DNA from: Acanthaster planci
Taxonomy: Eukaryota > Echinodermata > Asteroidea > Valvatida > Acanthasteridae
NCBI RefSeq assembly: GCF_001949145.1
Contig: NW_019091360.1
Location: forward strand, 2,726,864 to 2,790,863
Length of the DNA stretch: 64,000 bases
Direction: 5' to 3'
Position 1 is the stretch's first letter. Every line of letters begins with the position of its first letter. This document shows positions 1-11,296 of the stretch, piece after piece. A program made the translations under genes and the position numbers. The notes under the pieces were generated by a model that was not told the origin of the DNA, did no database searches, and worked only from the letters and a program-made list of their open reading frames with translations.

Positions 1-586
1 TTACAAGAATCTCAACCTGTTGGGGCAGGACACTCAAAATAATGACTCCTCACATCCAGGAAGAGGCTCAGTTTATTACTGAATACCCTCAAAGACAAGG
101 ATTGCTTCTACTAGCCATAACGGATCCACTATTTCCTCAGTCATACATTCCCCATGGTCCTTGTCGAACCTCCATTTCTGATGCCTCCATGTTCAACATG
201 GCACTGGTGGCTGTGGCTAAGACTATCCCTCATGGCCTACTAATGACATCAAAGCCACAGCCACAACATACTGATTTGGACATGTTTGCCCGATATCAAT
301 CAAAGGTGGCAAACCTGTGAGAAATTATCGTAGATGTAACAAAAAGCAACGGACCCCTGGAAGTGTGAAGAAATAGGACTCTCCAAAGATGTTAGAATAT
401 GCTGTCTTATTGTGAATATACTCCATCGGAATTCTCTGTAGTATACAATGAATCTTTTCCCTTTCAATGTGCGTAGTACTCAGTTTATGGTGCAAGCATT
501 TTAATCCCCAAGGGTAAAAATTACTTTTGAAGGGTTAGAATTGGTTATCAAAGGGAAATTTGCCAAGTTGTGAATTAAGGCCCTAC
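1..586. other. Probable last intron of PSMD13, with an open frame at the left edge
   Basis: After the donor at 586-581 (GTAGGG on the minus strand) the PSMD13 transcript must continue beyond the window, so this stretch is most likely intron. On the plus strand a reading frame is open from the window edge to the stop at about 318 (ATG at 42). Its translation matches no family I recognise and has no obvious domain. It could be a fragment of a mobile-element ORF or chance. No splice signals were assigned. Confidence 0.4.
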
Positions 587-3500
587 CTCATTCAACGGTA
601 GCTTGGCCTCTTGGGCAATCTCTTCAAACGAGATGCTGCGATTGTCGGCAGGTCGTTTGAAGGTCATCTCCATCAGACACAAAAGGGAGATCTTCTGTCG
701 TAACGGCAGCTCGTTGACTGCCAGGTCAGGCTGTATGGAGTGCAGAATGTGACAAAAAATGCACCATGATGCTCCAAGATCCTATCAAAAATCCAATAGT
801 GGCTTTGGGAAACTAAGTACAACGGAGGGCAGAGCTGAATCACTTAGCTTTGTACAATTTACATGGGGCTTCAACCCTCTCAGCCTTGTGAAAATTTAAT
901 GATGACCCCCCTTAAGTGCATGAAATATTGTGTTGGCGGGATTGAGACTGACCTAAAAATGATGAATGTGCCACTGGTTTCTTTCAGAGTGGAGGATTTG
1001 GTAAGGATCCTAAAGACCAGGAAATGTAGGTTGAAGAATGTACAAACTTCACAACTTAACAATTAAAAAGTTTCCTGCTCAAGAACACAAATTCATTTCC
1101 TAGCTGAAGTCATAGCAACATTAGACAAAAGTTTCAAATGCACAAATCTGTGACAGTAAGTGCTGAAAGCATTGCTGGATTCATCAAGCCCGTATTCTGT
1201 ATAGTTGATGAGTGTTTCAATAATCACAACTAAATACGATAATCTAAAACCCACCTGCTGCTTCCAGACGGCTGACGAAGACTCAAACTGATCCAGGTTG
1301 CCGCTGTTGAATGAATACAGCAAATCGACCAGCCACTTCTTGTTGGAGGCTGTTAGAGACTCCAGGATAGGGTGTGCAAGCTGCCAGGAACAAGAACAGT
1401 CGTCAAAGCTACCCGTATTCCAAACCTTCCAAGATTCTCCAAATAGTCACCAGGCGGATTTGAAAGATTTCTATGGGATTTAGGAAAGCAGACCCCCAGC
1501 CTCTACCACATTACACGGGAACTAACGTCCCTAGAGAGTTTGGACATAAAGAATGAACCGATGGTTTCCTGCATATTGGAGGATTTTGGCGCATTCAGGA
1601 ATTTTCATGAAAAAAAATTAATCACAGGAAGTGTGGGTGATGATGTTGACTTTAACAGCTGTAAAAAGTGATTTCAATGCAGATGGTGTCACAGCTGCAA
1701 AGATTTTTTTTGTTTTTGCATTTCACTGATGGCCCAAATTTAGAATCTACATTTGAAGTTTTGCACAAAGCACATGACCTAGTCCCTCTGAGCACGTGGA
1801 AATGGCAGCAACATTTGGTAACCATCCAAACTAGACACTATCAGTTGAAGTCGGCATCACGCTCACCAGTTCTCCAAAGTTATAGATCCCTTCTCCGAGG
1901 AGAGCAGCGAGGGACAAGTTAAATGCTCGCTCCTTCCTTTCGTCCCCTGAAACAGAAAACCATACAGAACTCTTCACCTTTTGACATGCATGCTTCATAT
2001 ATATCTGCTCTGTTTAGGAATGCAAGAAAGCATGCTTTACATAGCAATGACATCCTTCAGTGGGAACTCGCTGTGTGCGGGCACAGTGTTTATGTTGAGT
2101 TCATCTGAACAATTTCTGTTGGAATGTGCAGTCTTTAATTGTAGACTGGGTACATGCGCGAACCTGGTAGAAGAACTTTTCCCACCAGGCTGTCTCTTCT
2201 TTGCCAGTGAGGGCGCCCTTCTAGCTAGAGTGGATTCACTACAAATGAAAAGCCTCAACAGAGACTTTGCATGGTAGCCATTGTGCGCAGAAGTTCCTTT
2301 GTTCCACAGGGAATCCTCCTTTGTACATACTCTATGGAGCATAAGCAATCGCCTGCAACGTGGCCACTGGCCACCATGCAAAGCCTCAAAATGTTAACTG
2401 TTGGTTTATTAGATTGGCTCTTTGACTTCACACTACCTCTCTGGGTGATTTTTGCAAAAGAAAACTGTCCTGAAACTGTCAAATCCACCACTGTGCAAGA
2501 ATCAAGTTGTTCCTTCTTTTAAAGCTTTGAACTTCGAACAAGTAATGATCCCAAGTAAAGTATTAAAATATGGGCTCTACCTTCTTACATGGAAATCCTA
2601 CAAAGTCTTAGGAAGTCTCTGGATGGATTTCGAAGGCTTTGGGAAGGTTCTACTCACCATCAATATCTTCCAGCTTGGTCACTCCTAGGAACCGGAGGGC
2701 ATCTCGATAGTACTTGGCGTAGTCTCCCATGACCTTGTAGTAGTTACTAGACAGGTTATAGAAGCGGCCGTGAACCGTCGTGATCCCATCCAGGTTGTCT
2801 AACTTCTCCTGTGCCGCTTCGACCAAAACCTGTGTGCAGGGAACCAGACCAGTTTTTAAGCATCAAGACCTGGCAAGTGCTTAGTCAGAACCCACACGTA
2901 GCACTTTTTATCACAAGATTACTGGACAGCATTTAACACTGTTACCCATGATTGCCAGGTGTGATTCCAGGATCTACATGTACATAAACTCTAAGCAGTA
3001 ACTCTAGAGAGTAGGTGATGCAACCAGGTAATCTGGTTTCAGACTTCAATATTGATGTTTATCACCTCTGCCCTAAAAGGCACACATGATACTCCTGGGC
3101 TGGATAAAGCAACCTTTTCCTAAGAATTCTCTCTGTAGTTACAATCAAACTCTCATATCAAGTCATTTATCACTATCACACCAATCAATATTGATAACTC
3201 CCATTTCAACAACTCTACTCATCAAAAGCAAACGCTATCCTCTTAACCCGTGGAGGTGGGGTGACGGTATGTAACAACGATACGAGTGCCAGACTAACCT
3301 TGGTTCCCTCAAGGTCATTGACCCCTAGTTTCATCATGGCCGAGCAGGTCATGCAGAGGATCACCGCCTCCTCGTTGCTCTTGACTTTTTCTTTGATCTT
3401 ATCCAGGAAGGCAAGAGCATCTGGGTAATCTGACAAACACATACCAAGATTTCAGTCAACGCCTGTCAACGACGTCAGGCTTGGGATGGGTAAGATGGCA

Positions 3501-6500
3501 TGGGATTTAAGTTAATGTTTTTTTGTCAAGGTAACGCAGGATACTAACTATCTACAAAATGGTAGTTACTGGAAGTGGGGAAGAGTTCCATATCTGGCCA
3601 ATATTTAGCTTCCTTAATATAACTTGAAAACTACGAAAAGGTGTCTACCCAATGAGGATTGACACTAATTCAGGAGTGACAAAATTCTAAGTTTTCTAGA
3701 AAAATATATAGACTTTTTCTCTCATGGCTGACAGACTTTGTGCTCGAGGTCTCAGGTGGTGGCTGAATACTCTCTTCACTTACTACTTTGGGATATGGTT
3801 TGATCAAGAATATTGTCAGTTTTAGTCTTTTGGGGTCTGGTTTGGCATGGACGAATGGCAGCTCTGTTCATGATTTTTACAGGCCTGGCAATTGACCGTC
3901 ACTTTTGGTGATGAAATGCAGACAGTACAATAGTTACAGTCTTGAAATTGGTCAAAGATGTACGGCAAGAAACAATGTAAAATGTCCAATTGGACAACAA
4001 AGACAGCTCTGTACAGAGTGAAATCCCTCTATAAAGTGTGAGAAAAATCAACACATTACGAAACTGCATAACTAAGGATCACATCCAATATCAACGGTCC
4101 ACTAGAGAGAACTGAGAAATATAGGTCCTGGTATCATACAGGATTCTGAGTTACCTTTGATCTGTTTGACAATAATGATGGCCATCTCTGTCAAGGATAA
4201 TGGATTGATCCGATGCTCAAAGTCACTCAAGAAATTCTCATAGAGCTGAAGAGGGGAGACAGAAATTGTACCAGTGATCAATTGGTAGATGACAGGTAAG
4301 GGGGCTGTGCAGTACTCAACAAATGCAGGTGAGTATAAACCACAGCGTGCCCGATCTTCTGAAGGGTTCCCCCTTTCTAGTGTGAGTCCAGCACAAGACT
4401 TGTGGTTTCACTGCTGGGACAGTACCCCACAATTCAGCTGTCTTACCAATCCAACCACAATGACTGCTCAAGCTGGTCAGTTGGTTAAAACCAGAAAAGC
4501 GAGCAGGGGGATTTGTTTAGGGAGGCTTCACTAAATAGGTGATGAAACAGATTTTTGTTTCATAAATGAGGTCATTTTTCTATTGACGACTCTTCGTACA
4601 TACCTGCAGTAAGCCATCTCCTTCAGCAAAGACTGGGTTCTTGATAAACTTGAGAAGTTTCAACGTTAACTGGTGCCACAGCCTTCAGAGAAAACAAATT
4701 CAATAAAAAGTTTAGATTTTTCTTAGTTTTAGATTTGTAAAGATTTTTTTTACTTGTACGTGTGGGTACAGAGGCCTACAAGTAAATTTCAAACATGTAC
4801 TGCTTGAGTATTATTTTCAGAGCTTTTCATTGAAGTAGTGATGAAGATCTGTGAGGAAGCAAAGCTGTCGATAGGAAAGTGAACCTGAAAGCAATTGTAA
4901 CAGTAACAGTAAGAGACGTGATGGATGTTACCCATTTTGCTGGGCAGGATTTGTTGATCTGCATGGATGATCACTGCTCTGTGGGTAAATCTTGTGTCAT
5001 GATTTGTTGATCCATCGAATGCTGGTCAACTCATACACCGACTAACTCGTACGTAGACCAACTCGTACATAGACCAACTTGTACACCAACCAACTCGTTT
5101 ACAATGTACCAAATTGTAGTATAAGTATCTAGCATGGAACATTACCCAAGCGAACGCAATAACCTATAACATAACATAACTCCGGAAAGGCATCTGCATT
5201 ACATGCCAGGAATAAAAAGCACCCTTTTTTTGCGGAAAATGTCTTTGATGCAATTATACTATAATAATAACAAGCACTTGTAAAGCGCCCTCTATCTAGC
5301 AAACTATTCCGAGGTACTGTATTATCATTACCCCTGCACATTGGGCTCCCACATCATCTGAACATTCCTGAAACCATCTCAACTCCCTGGGGAGTATACT
5401 AGCCTGGTGTGACCATGTATCTCCATGGTGACTGTACTGGCGCATTTGCACTGAGTATTAAACTGGCCCTTGACTCCCATTTAATGGCTAGATGTTTCAC
5501 GACGTTGGGTGACAGGCGATCCGTCCGATGCGCATGCTATTGTTCACTTACCAATTATAGGTGATTGCATAATACAGTGATTGTTGATGCTCCAGTGAGA
5601 AGTCCCAGAAAGTTGCTGCCCTGACAATATTGTCCATATATGTACGACCGTTAACCCTTAGAGGGCTGGGTAGAAATCCACCCGCCCCTGCAGATTTTCT
5701 TCTGATATCGCTGCAGTGCATTTTTTTTCGGGAGCTGAGCCCTTAGGAATATTTAGAGTAACTCTTTGCGGTAATTTTGACTCCAATTTTGTGAAGTCGG
5801 ACATGCTGTTGTGGTGCAGCATGTATTTTTCTGAGACGGGTCAGCCAAAATACATGTATTCTCCGCTGTAGTGGTCAGTGGATGACAAACGTGTTGCTTG
5901 AACTTCAAATGACTGTAACAACAAAAGCATATTTCTGATAGAAATCAAACATTTGTATTGAACAATCATCGTATTTGTAATGATAAGGAATTGTTTATAA
6001 AGCATTTAAGTTTCGAAACAATCGAGCCTGGCACAACTGAGTTGGGGGGGGGGATGAAATCTGCAAACGAGTTGGTTGGCACACGGGTTAACCAAACCTC
6101 ATATGAGTTGGTCGGTGTACGAGTTGGCACAAGCAGGAGTTGACCTGTTCCGGATCCTTCTGCCATCAGCCAATCAACCCAACTCATTTGTTTCTAATTC
6201 ATGGTTCTGGAAGATTCTTTCGAAGAGAGACAGCAGGCCTAAAGATTATGATTTCGCATAGAACCGATTCACAGAGCAGTATATTCGAACAATGCTAAGC
6301 CTAAAGATGGAAAGAGTTCCACATATGGGTGCCAATTGACTTGCACAAGCTCTATGAGACTGGTCTGAAAGATTCCAGGTGTTTTTGAAATAAATGGCTT
6401 GGTATTTTCCCTCCTATCCTAAATTGAACTTTTCTGAACATGTTTGTACTTTCTGACGGCTAATAAGTCACTGTAGGGAATAATTACTGGCTCCATATAC

Positions 6501-7356
6501 ATTTACATGTATGGAACTCTCTCCTGAAAGACTTGTTCATTTTCTTGTTGGGAGTGATGCACTGCCGTTCCCCCACTCATGTGATGATCTTGTGCACGTG
6601 TACTATCAAACAAGATTAACATGATTTGATTGATTCTGGAGCTTTACAGTCACTTCGCCTCATTTCCACTTTGCTCCTTACCACATTCCCCTACCCCACT
6701 TCGTGCCATTTCCACTTGGACAAATCCTTGTTCGAGTGTGTTACAAGCCTCTTAAAATGTGAAGAGAGGGGTTCCCAAAATGGCATGGAGTTATAGAAAA
6801 CCCTACGGTATTCACTTAATGTTGACTGCATGTATGTTTAATTGTCCATGGTGAATGGAATTGTATTGGGTTTATTTCTCATCCTCTTTATTCTAAATTG
6901 CTGAATAGATTCCTGAATGATTCACCCGGCTCATTACTACACAGGTACCTAGATGGGACGTTTTTAAGTCCCCGGAAGCCAACTTCAGAGAAAATGAAAG
7001 TCAATAAAGCAGTTACATATTGATCAGAGTTTTCAACTGCTTTTCACATCCAGTTCAACAGTGGTCCACTGATAATAAGGTTAGATTAATGAATGAAACA
7101 AAAATGAACGTTTCCCCAAGTCTCCTCCTCTTCTTGTCTTTGTTTGGTGTCCGGAAACTGGACTACATTGGGCAATGCTGACTCACACATCACGTTTGCG
7201 AAAAAGGTTTTGATAAGTAAACGCCTGTGTCAAATGAACTACAGACTTGAATACTTACTTTTTATTATACATGTCTTCCATTTCCACCCATTCTGCAGCG
7301 ATTTCTGGGTTGCTTTTCTGCTGCTGCTCCGCCAAAAAGCCCGAAATGTCCTTCAT
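587..7356 (-). CDS. PSMD13: 26S proteasome non-ATPase regulatory subunit 13 (Rpn9), partial at 3' end
   Basis: PSMD13/Rpn9 is a PCI-domain subunit of the lid of the 19S regulatory particle of the 26S proteasome (cytosol and nucleus). Coding exons on the minus strand, in order: 7356-7259, 4682-4604, 4245-4155, 3429-3299, 2829-2658, 1946-1867, 1380-1255, 730-587. They join in frame for 307 codons, all with GT/AG borders. Visible family sequence includes the start [72 protein letters not shown] and [12 protein letters not shown], the last within the PCI region. The usual length is about 376 residues, so roughly 70 C-terminal residues must lie to the left of position 1. I found no further exon in 1-586. 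The start codon fits the conserved family N-terminus. The next gene upstream on the same strand is PSMB2. A dispersed repeat begins about 100 bp upstream of the ATG. Assignment is by recognition of the translated exons. Confidence 0.95.
5024..6145. mobile_element. Foldback-type element 1 with about 16-bp iterated inverted arms
   Basis: The element starts with GGTCAACTC at 5024 and ends with its exact reverse complement GAGTTGACC at 6145. The left arm (about 5024-5103) is a tandem array of degenerate units near 16 bp, such as GACCAACTCGTACATA. The right arm (about 6066-6145) carries the same units inverted, for example GAGTTGGTCGGTGTACGAG. A G-run lies just inside the right arm at 6041-6052. 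The interior (about 5110-6060) has no ORF I can assign. It lies in PSMD13 intron 1. The structure matches the foldback (FB/TU-like) class; the class name is inference from structure. No clear target-site duplication was seen. Confidence 0.7.
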
Positions 7357-7456
7357 TTTCGCCGATCGTACGTACACACATGCAAATAACGAAGTCCCAA
7401 ACTCTTGGGGGCGCTATTTGCAATTAACAGTGATAAGGTTGCAGTCGTCATCAAAT

Positions 7457-7867
7457 ATGCGCCCACAGAATTAGAAAACAGTGCAAAATCAGACCGAAAT
7501 AGCGCCGCCTGTTGACTCTGGTGAAGGGCTTGGCCTCCGTTTTTTTCCACTGGAAATTCAAGATTATGGCCAGAAGATCACTTTTCGTTTCAATTTTATG
7601 AGGGTTAGCCAGGAAAAAAAATTTTATTCGCCTTTCCCCGAAGATACCCCAAATATAGTGGCAAAACTATTCGCTCAGTTCTGAATGTAGCCGGGGCTTT
7701 TTGTGAAAGAAATACCCCAAACTGGAAAGTATCAGTCCCAAATTCGGTATTTATAGAAATATTTATACGATCCCTCCTGATTGTGGTATGTCTTATTATA
7801 AAAAAATACCCGTGGGATCACAAAATATTAATGAGCTCGCGCACGGAAATACAACCATTTGGTGGAT
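7457..7867 (+). repeat. Dispersed repeat A, copy 1, just upstream of PSMD13
   Basis: About 400 bp closely resembling 30074-30507. Shared landmarks in the same order are AAAACAGTGCAAAATC, GCGCCGCCTGTTGACTC, CAAGATTATG, CAGAAGAT, GGGGTTAGCC-like, TTCTGAATGTAGCC, GTGAAAGAAAT, CCCGTGGGATC and GAGCTCGCGC. This copy lacks about 25 bp present in the other. It starts about 100 bp upstream of the PSMD13 start codon and so probably overlaps or adjoins that gene's promoter. No coding capacity is evident. Element class unknown. Confidence 0.75.
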
Positions 7868-9079
7868 CGAAATTCCAAATTCCATCCACCGACGACCCCA
7901 AAGTAGACCTCATTTCGGATAGAAATTATTGCATTTTATCTCAAAGAATGTAATTGGCTCATTTCTTGTTATGGATTTTAAATGCACAAAACAAAATGTG
8001 GAGCACCTTTTACTGATTTACTCAGTTTTTCAAATTTTTTTTCATAAAATCTAATTCATTAAACAGGAAATAAAGAATAAAACTTCATCAAACTTCTTAC
8101 AAAATGTGTCACCTCTTTATTACTTTGCCATACACATTTAGAGGTAAAAACAAGCAAGCCATTTCACAGTTTGAGAAGTCAACTTGACACATTTTTAAAG
8201 GGAAAACACTTTCTACTTCAAATACATCTCTGTACACATTCTGTACCTAGCAAAATTAAGTCGAAAGCAGAACTTTTCTTTAAATGGTCAACCCAACATG
8301 CCATTAAAATGTTCAGAGGAAAACGACGAAGAATACACAACCTAGATTCCTTCTATGGATATTTTGTATATGCCTCATGTAAACCCATACATTTCAAATT
8401 TCAAGTAACAAAAACTCCAAGCAAAATGCTCCATTTATTTCCATCCTTTATTTGGACTCTAAATCATAATCTTCTATTCTTGAGAAGTACTACACATTCG
8501 TATATAATGCTAACCTAACAAAATTCTGTGTTAAACTTCTTCCTGCTTGGGGAGGTGGATTGCTCAACATTGTACAAAAGAATTTTTCTGCAAGCATTAA
8601 TGAGGTTTGCCTTGTCGTCTGGTTGATTCCCAATTGAGATGGTTTACACACATTATATGGATTTGGACAGCATAATGCTTGCTGGAGGAGTCTTGATATA
8701 AATCAAATGTATATAGATTACAAAACAAGAATATGTGTGGCTCCTGCATTTTGATCACAGAATGGTAGATTTGCCTCAAGGTTGACATGTCATCCTCTAC
8801 GTCCAAACATTAAACCCAATGTTCCTGGGCATGTTTGATAGAATCTTTCCCCAGTCCTTCAAAACCATTCCATGGTAGGATCTGGACAAGACAGAGTCTT
8901 TGCACTGGGTTTTTCAAACAGTAACAAGTCCTAAGTACAGTGAAAGTGGTTTGACCTCAACTTCCTCAACACAGCAAAATCCTCCAAAACCTCTTGTCTG
9001 ATTTGGGAGAAACTGGCAGGTGCACATAGACGGCACAGAGAACACAGTGTAAATTAAATATCTCTTCATGGTGAAATCT
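7868..9079. other. PSMB2 3' untranslated region and short intergenic spacer
   Basis: AT-rich sequence between repeat A and the PSMB2 stop codon. On the minus strand, candidate AATAAA polyadenylation signals (TTTATT on the plus strand) are at 8447-8452, 8434-8439 and 8116-8121. The PSMB2 transcript therefore probably ends between about 8430 and 8090. No gene is seen here. Confidence 0.5.
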
Positions 9080-11296
9080 TTAGAGGGACTTTGCTGTTAT
9101 GACCGGCAGGTCATGAATTCCATCCTTGTTGACAACTTTCACCTGGAATGCCGGAAGGTTGATCAAAAACCGCTTTTGCACCTAAAAAAAGAACAGAAAT
9201 TAAAAACAGTGAATTGTCAAATATAAAGCATGTGGTAAATATATTGCTTTCTGCATATATCTTGCAGATATGGCTAGGATTCAAAGGTTGAATAAACCAC
9301 AATTATCAAACCTCTGCTAAACACTTCTTCAGGATATCAAGGGCCTCCTCTTGTTTCAGATCTGTGGACATGAACAAATGAGTCAAATCTTACTAAAAGT
9401 AATTTTTTTTGTAATGAAGTAAGCATATGGCAAGTACAAAAAAAAATTAGCTTTATTCAAGGAAATGTTACATTCCTGTGCTTATATCACACTTCACATT
9501 TGCCACAAAGAGAACCAAAATGCTAGAACGGTGTACGCCCCCTTTTCTGTTAGACTCTACTCCCTAATGATTATCACGGTCTGGTAGCCTACCTTTCCGA
9601 TATAGCCTATCCATGATACTGAGTGTGAACATTGCACCGTAGCCGTGAGCTCCGTAGGGGACCTTGTTGAGTGATGCTAGGTAGTCCATGAAGTAAAGTG
9701 CAGGCCCTTCATTGTCATCGTAGCCTGCCAGAAGCATGTTGACTGCATAGGGGGTCTAGGTCACACATCATAGATATTAATGTACTGTATTTCTGTCTAC
9801 ATTTCTTATGTAGGCAATTATCCATCAATTAACCCTTACTCCTTGAATCATTTTTGCTGGAAATGTTGCTGTTACTTTACATCAAACTTGTTTCTCCAAT
9901 ACGTAACAGTACATACAAATACACCACTGAGTTCTGTTCTGGCAAAGATGGGATTTCTGAAAGGTTTTGGAAGACATGTATTCTAAACAAAGGGAATTTG
10001 GTCGTTTATAAAGTGAAACTTTTAAGGTTACTTTCATAAGTGTGTTATGACATCCAATGTAAGAAATGCCAGAGAATTTTGTACTTCTCTTGAATGCTTA
10101 TCCCAAGGGTTTATGAACGGTGTGTAATGATTGACGAACATGGTTGTGAAGTAGTTACTTACTCTGCTGCGGAGGAAATCTGCCAGATTTTTCCTTGTGA
10201 AGTAAGCTGCTGCATGCGGAGAGAGTTCATATCCTATTGTGAAGGTGAATCAAGAGAATTTTGCATTTAGGTTTTCAGTGCAAACCAAAAATCAGCACAA
10301 AATGTAACAAAACCTAACGTACTGGTATTGCCACAACTTGAAAATTTGTTTCTATCTCACCATTTCTCATTCTGTAGAGTTGGATATTCTTCTGGATGTA
10401 TTCTGCAAACTGCACAGTATCCCCAGTCTCTCCTGCGCACAGCATTAGCAGTTTATCGCTCATTTTGTACATCTTTTCTTGATCTGAAAATGAGACAAAT
10501 TGGAACAAATCAAGACAATACCTTCACATACAATGTAACTGCAAATTCCAAATTATACAGTAACTATTGCATACATTGGAAAGAATTTTGCATCCTGGCT
10601 CTAGCTCAGCGGTAGTGTACAAACTCTATAGGGAGTCAAGAAAATTTTCTCGCCGTATTTTCTTATGTCTTTTTTTTTAGTATTTCTGCACTAACTGACC
10701 TTTATTGAGATCTTACATGATGAAAAAAATGGAGCAAGGATGCAACATTCATGACTTTCTTTCAAAAACAACCCTAAACTTCATGTTAATGACATGTGTG
10801 CCAGTCTGGATAACCAAAATACCACTGCAAGTGCTGTACTTGCTGGTTTCAATCAGCTGATCTGCTCGATAGGCCAACTGCTCGAGGCCTACACAGTCAT
10901 GATGATGATTGGTCGATCAAGCATGTCAAGACTATGAAATTTCTATTTTTTAGCTCCCATTTAGGAAATGATCTTCAGCACTGTAGATTACAAGGGAGAG
11001 GCGATTGGTTGATGATGAAATTATTGACAAATCATGAAAAAGATTGACTAATCATGCAAATGTCGAGTAATCGTGCGAATCGGCCGATTGCGCGTGCCCC
11101 CTACATGACTAGTGTCGAAAATGCACGCATTGTCGTTCTCATCAGTGACATTGCTGGGAAAAAAGTAATTCAAAGCCTCTCGTTTCTCCTAATACGAATA
11201 CTTACCATGCTTCAAAAGAAATACACTACGTCCAGCCGTCATGTCTGAGGCGACTAAGACAAAACCATCGCCCTGTATGCCTATCAAAAACTCCAT
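9080..11296 (-). CDS. PSMB2: 20S proteasome subunit beta type-2 (beta4)
   Basis: PSMB2 is one of the non-catalytic subunits of the beta ring of the 20S core proteasome. Coding exons on the minus strand: 11296-11206, 10483-10361, 10233-10163, 9755-9593, 9361-9312, 9181-9080. They total exactly 600 nt, giving 199 residues (family about 200). The protein begins [18 protein letters not shown], without a propeptide or catalytic Thr1, as expected for this inactive beta subunit. Recognisable blocks are [16 protein letters not shown] (exon 2), NLADFLRSR (exon 3), [19 protein letters not shown] (exon 4), KKCLAE (exon 5) and [10 protein letters not shown] followed by NKDGIHDL (exon 6). The stop codon TAA is at 9082-9080. 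All borders are GT/AG and phases agree. It lies directly upstream of PSMD13 in the same orientation, about 1.7 kb stop-to-start. No sign of pseudogenisation. Confidence 0.97.

Noticed and set aside
10592-10620. tRNA-like string TAGCTCAGCGGTAGTG
   Set aside because: It resembles an A-box, but no B-box, T-arm or pairing acceptor follows. At most a decayed SINE fragment.
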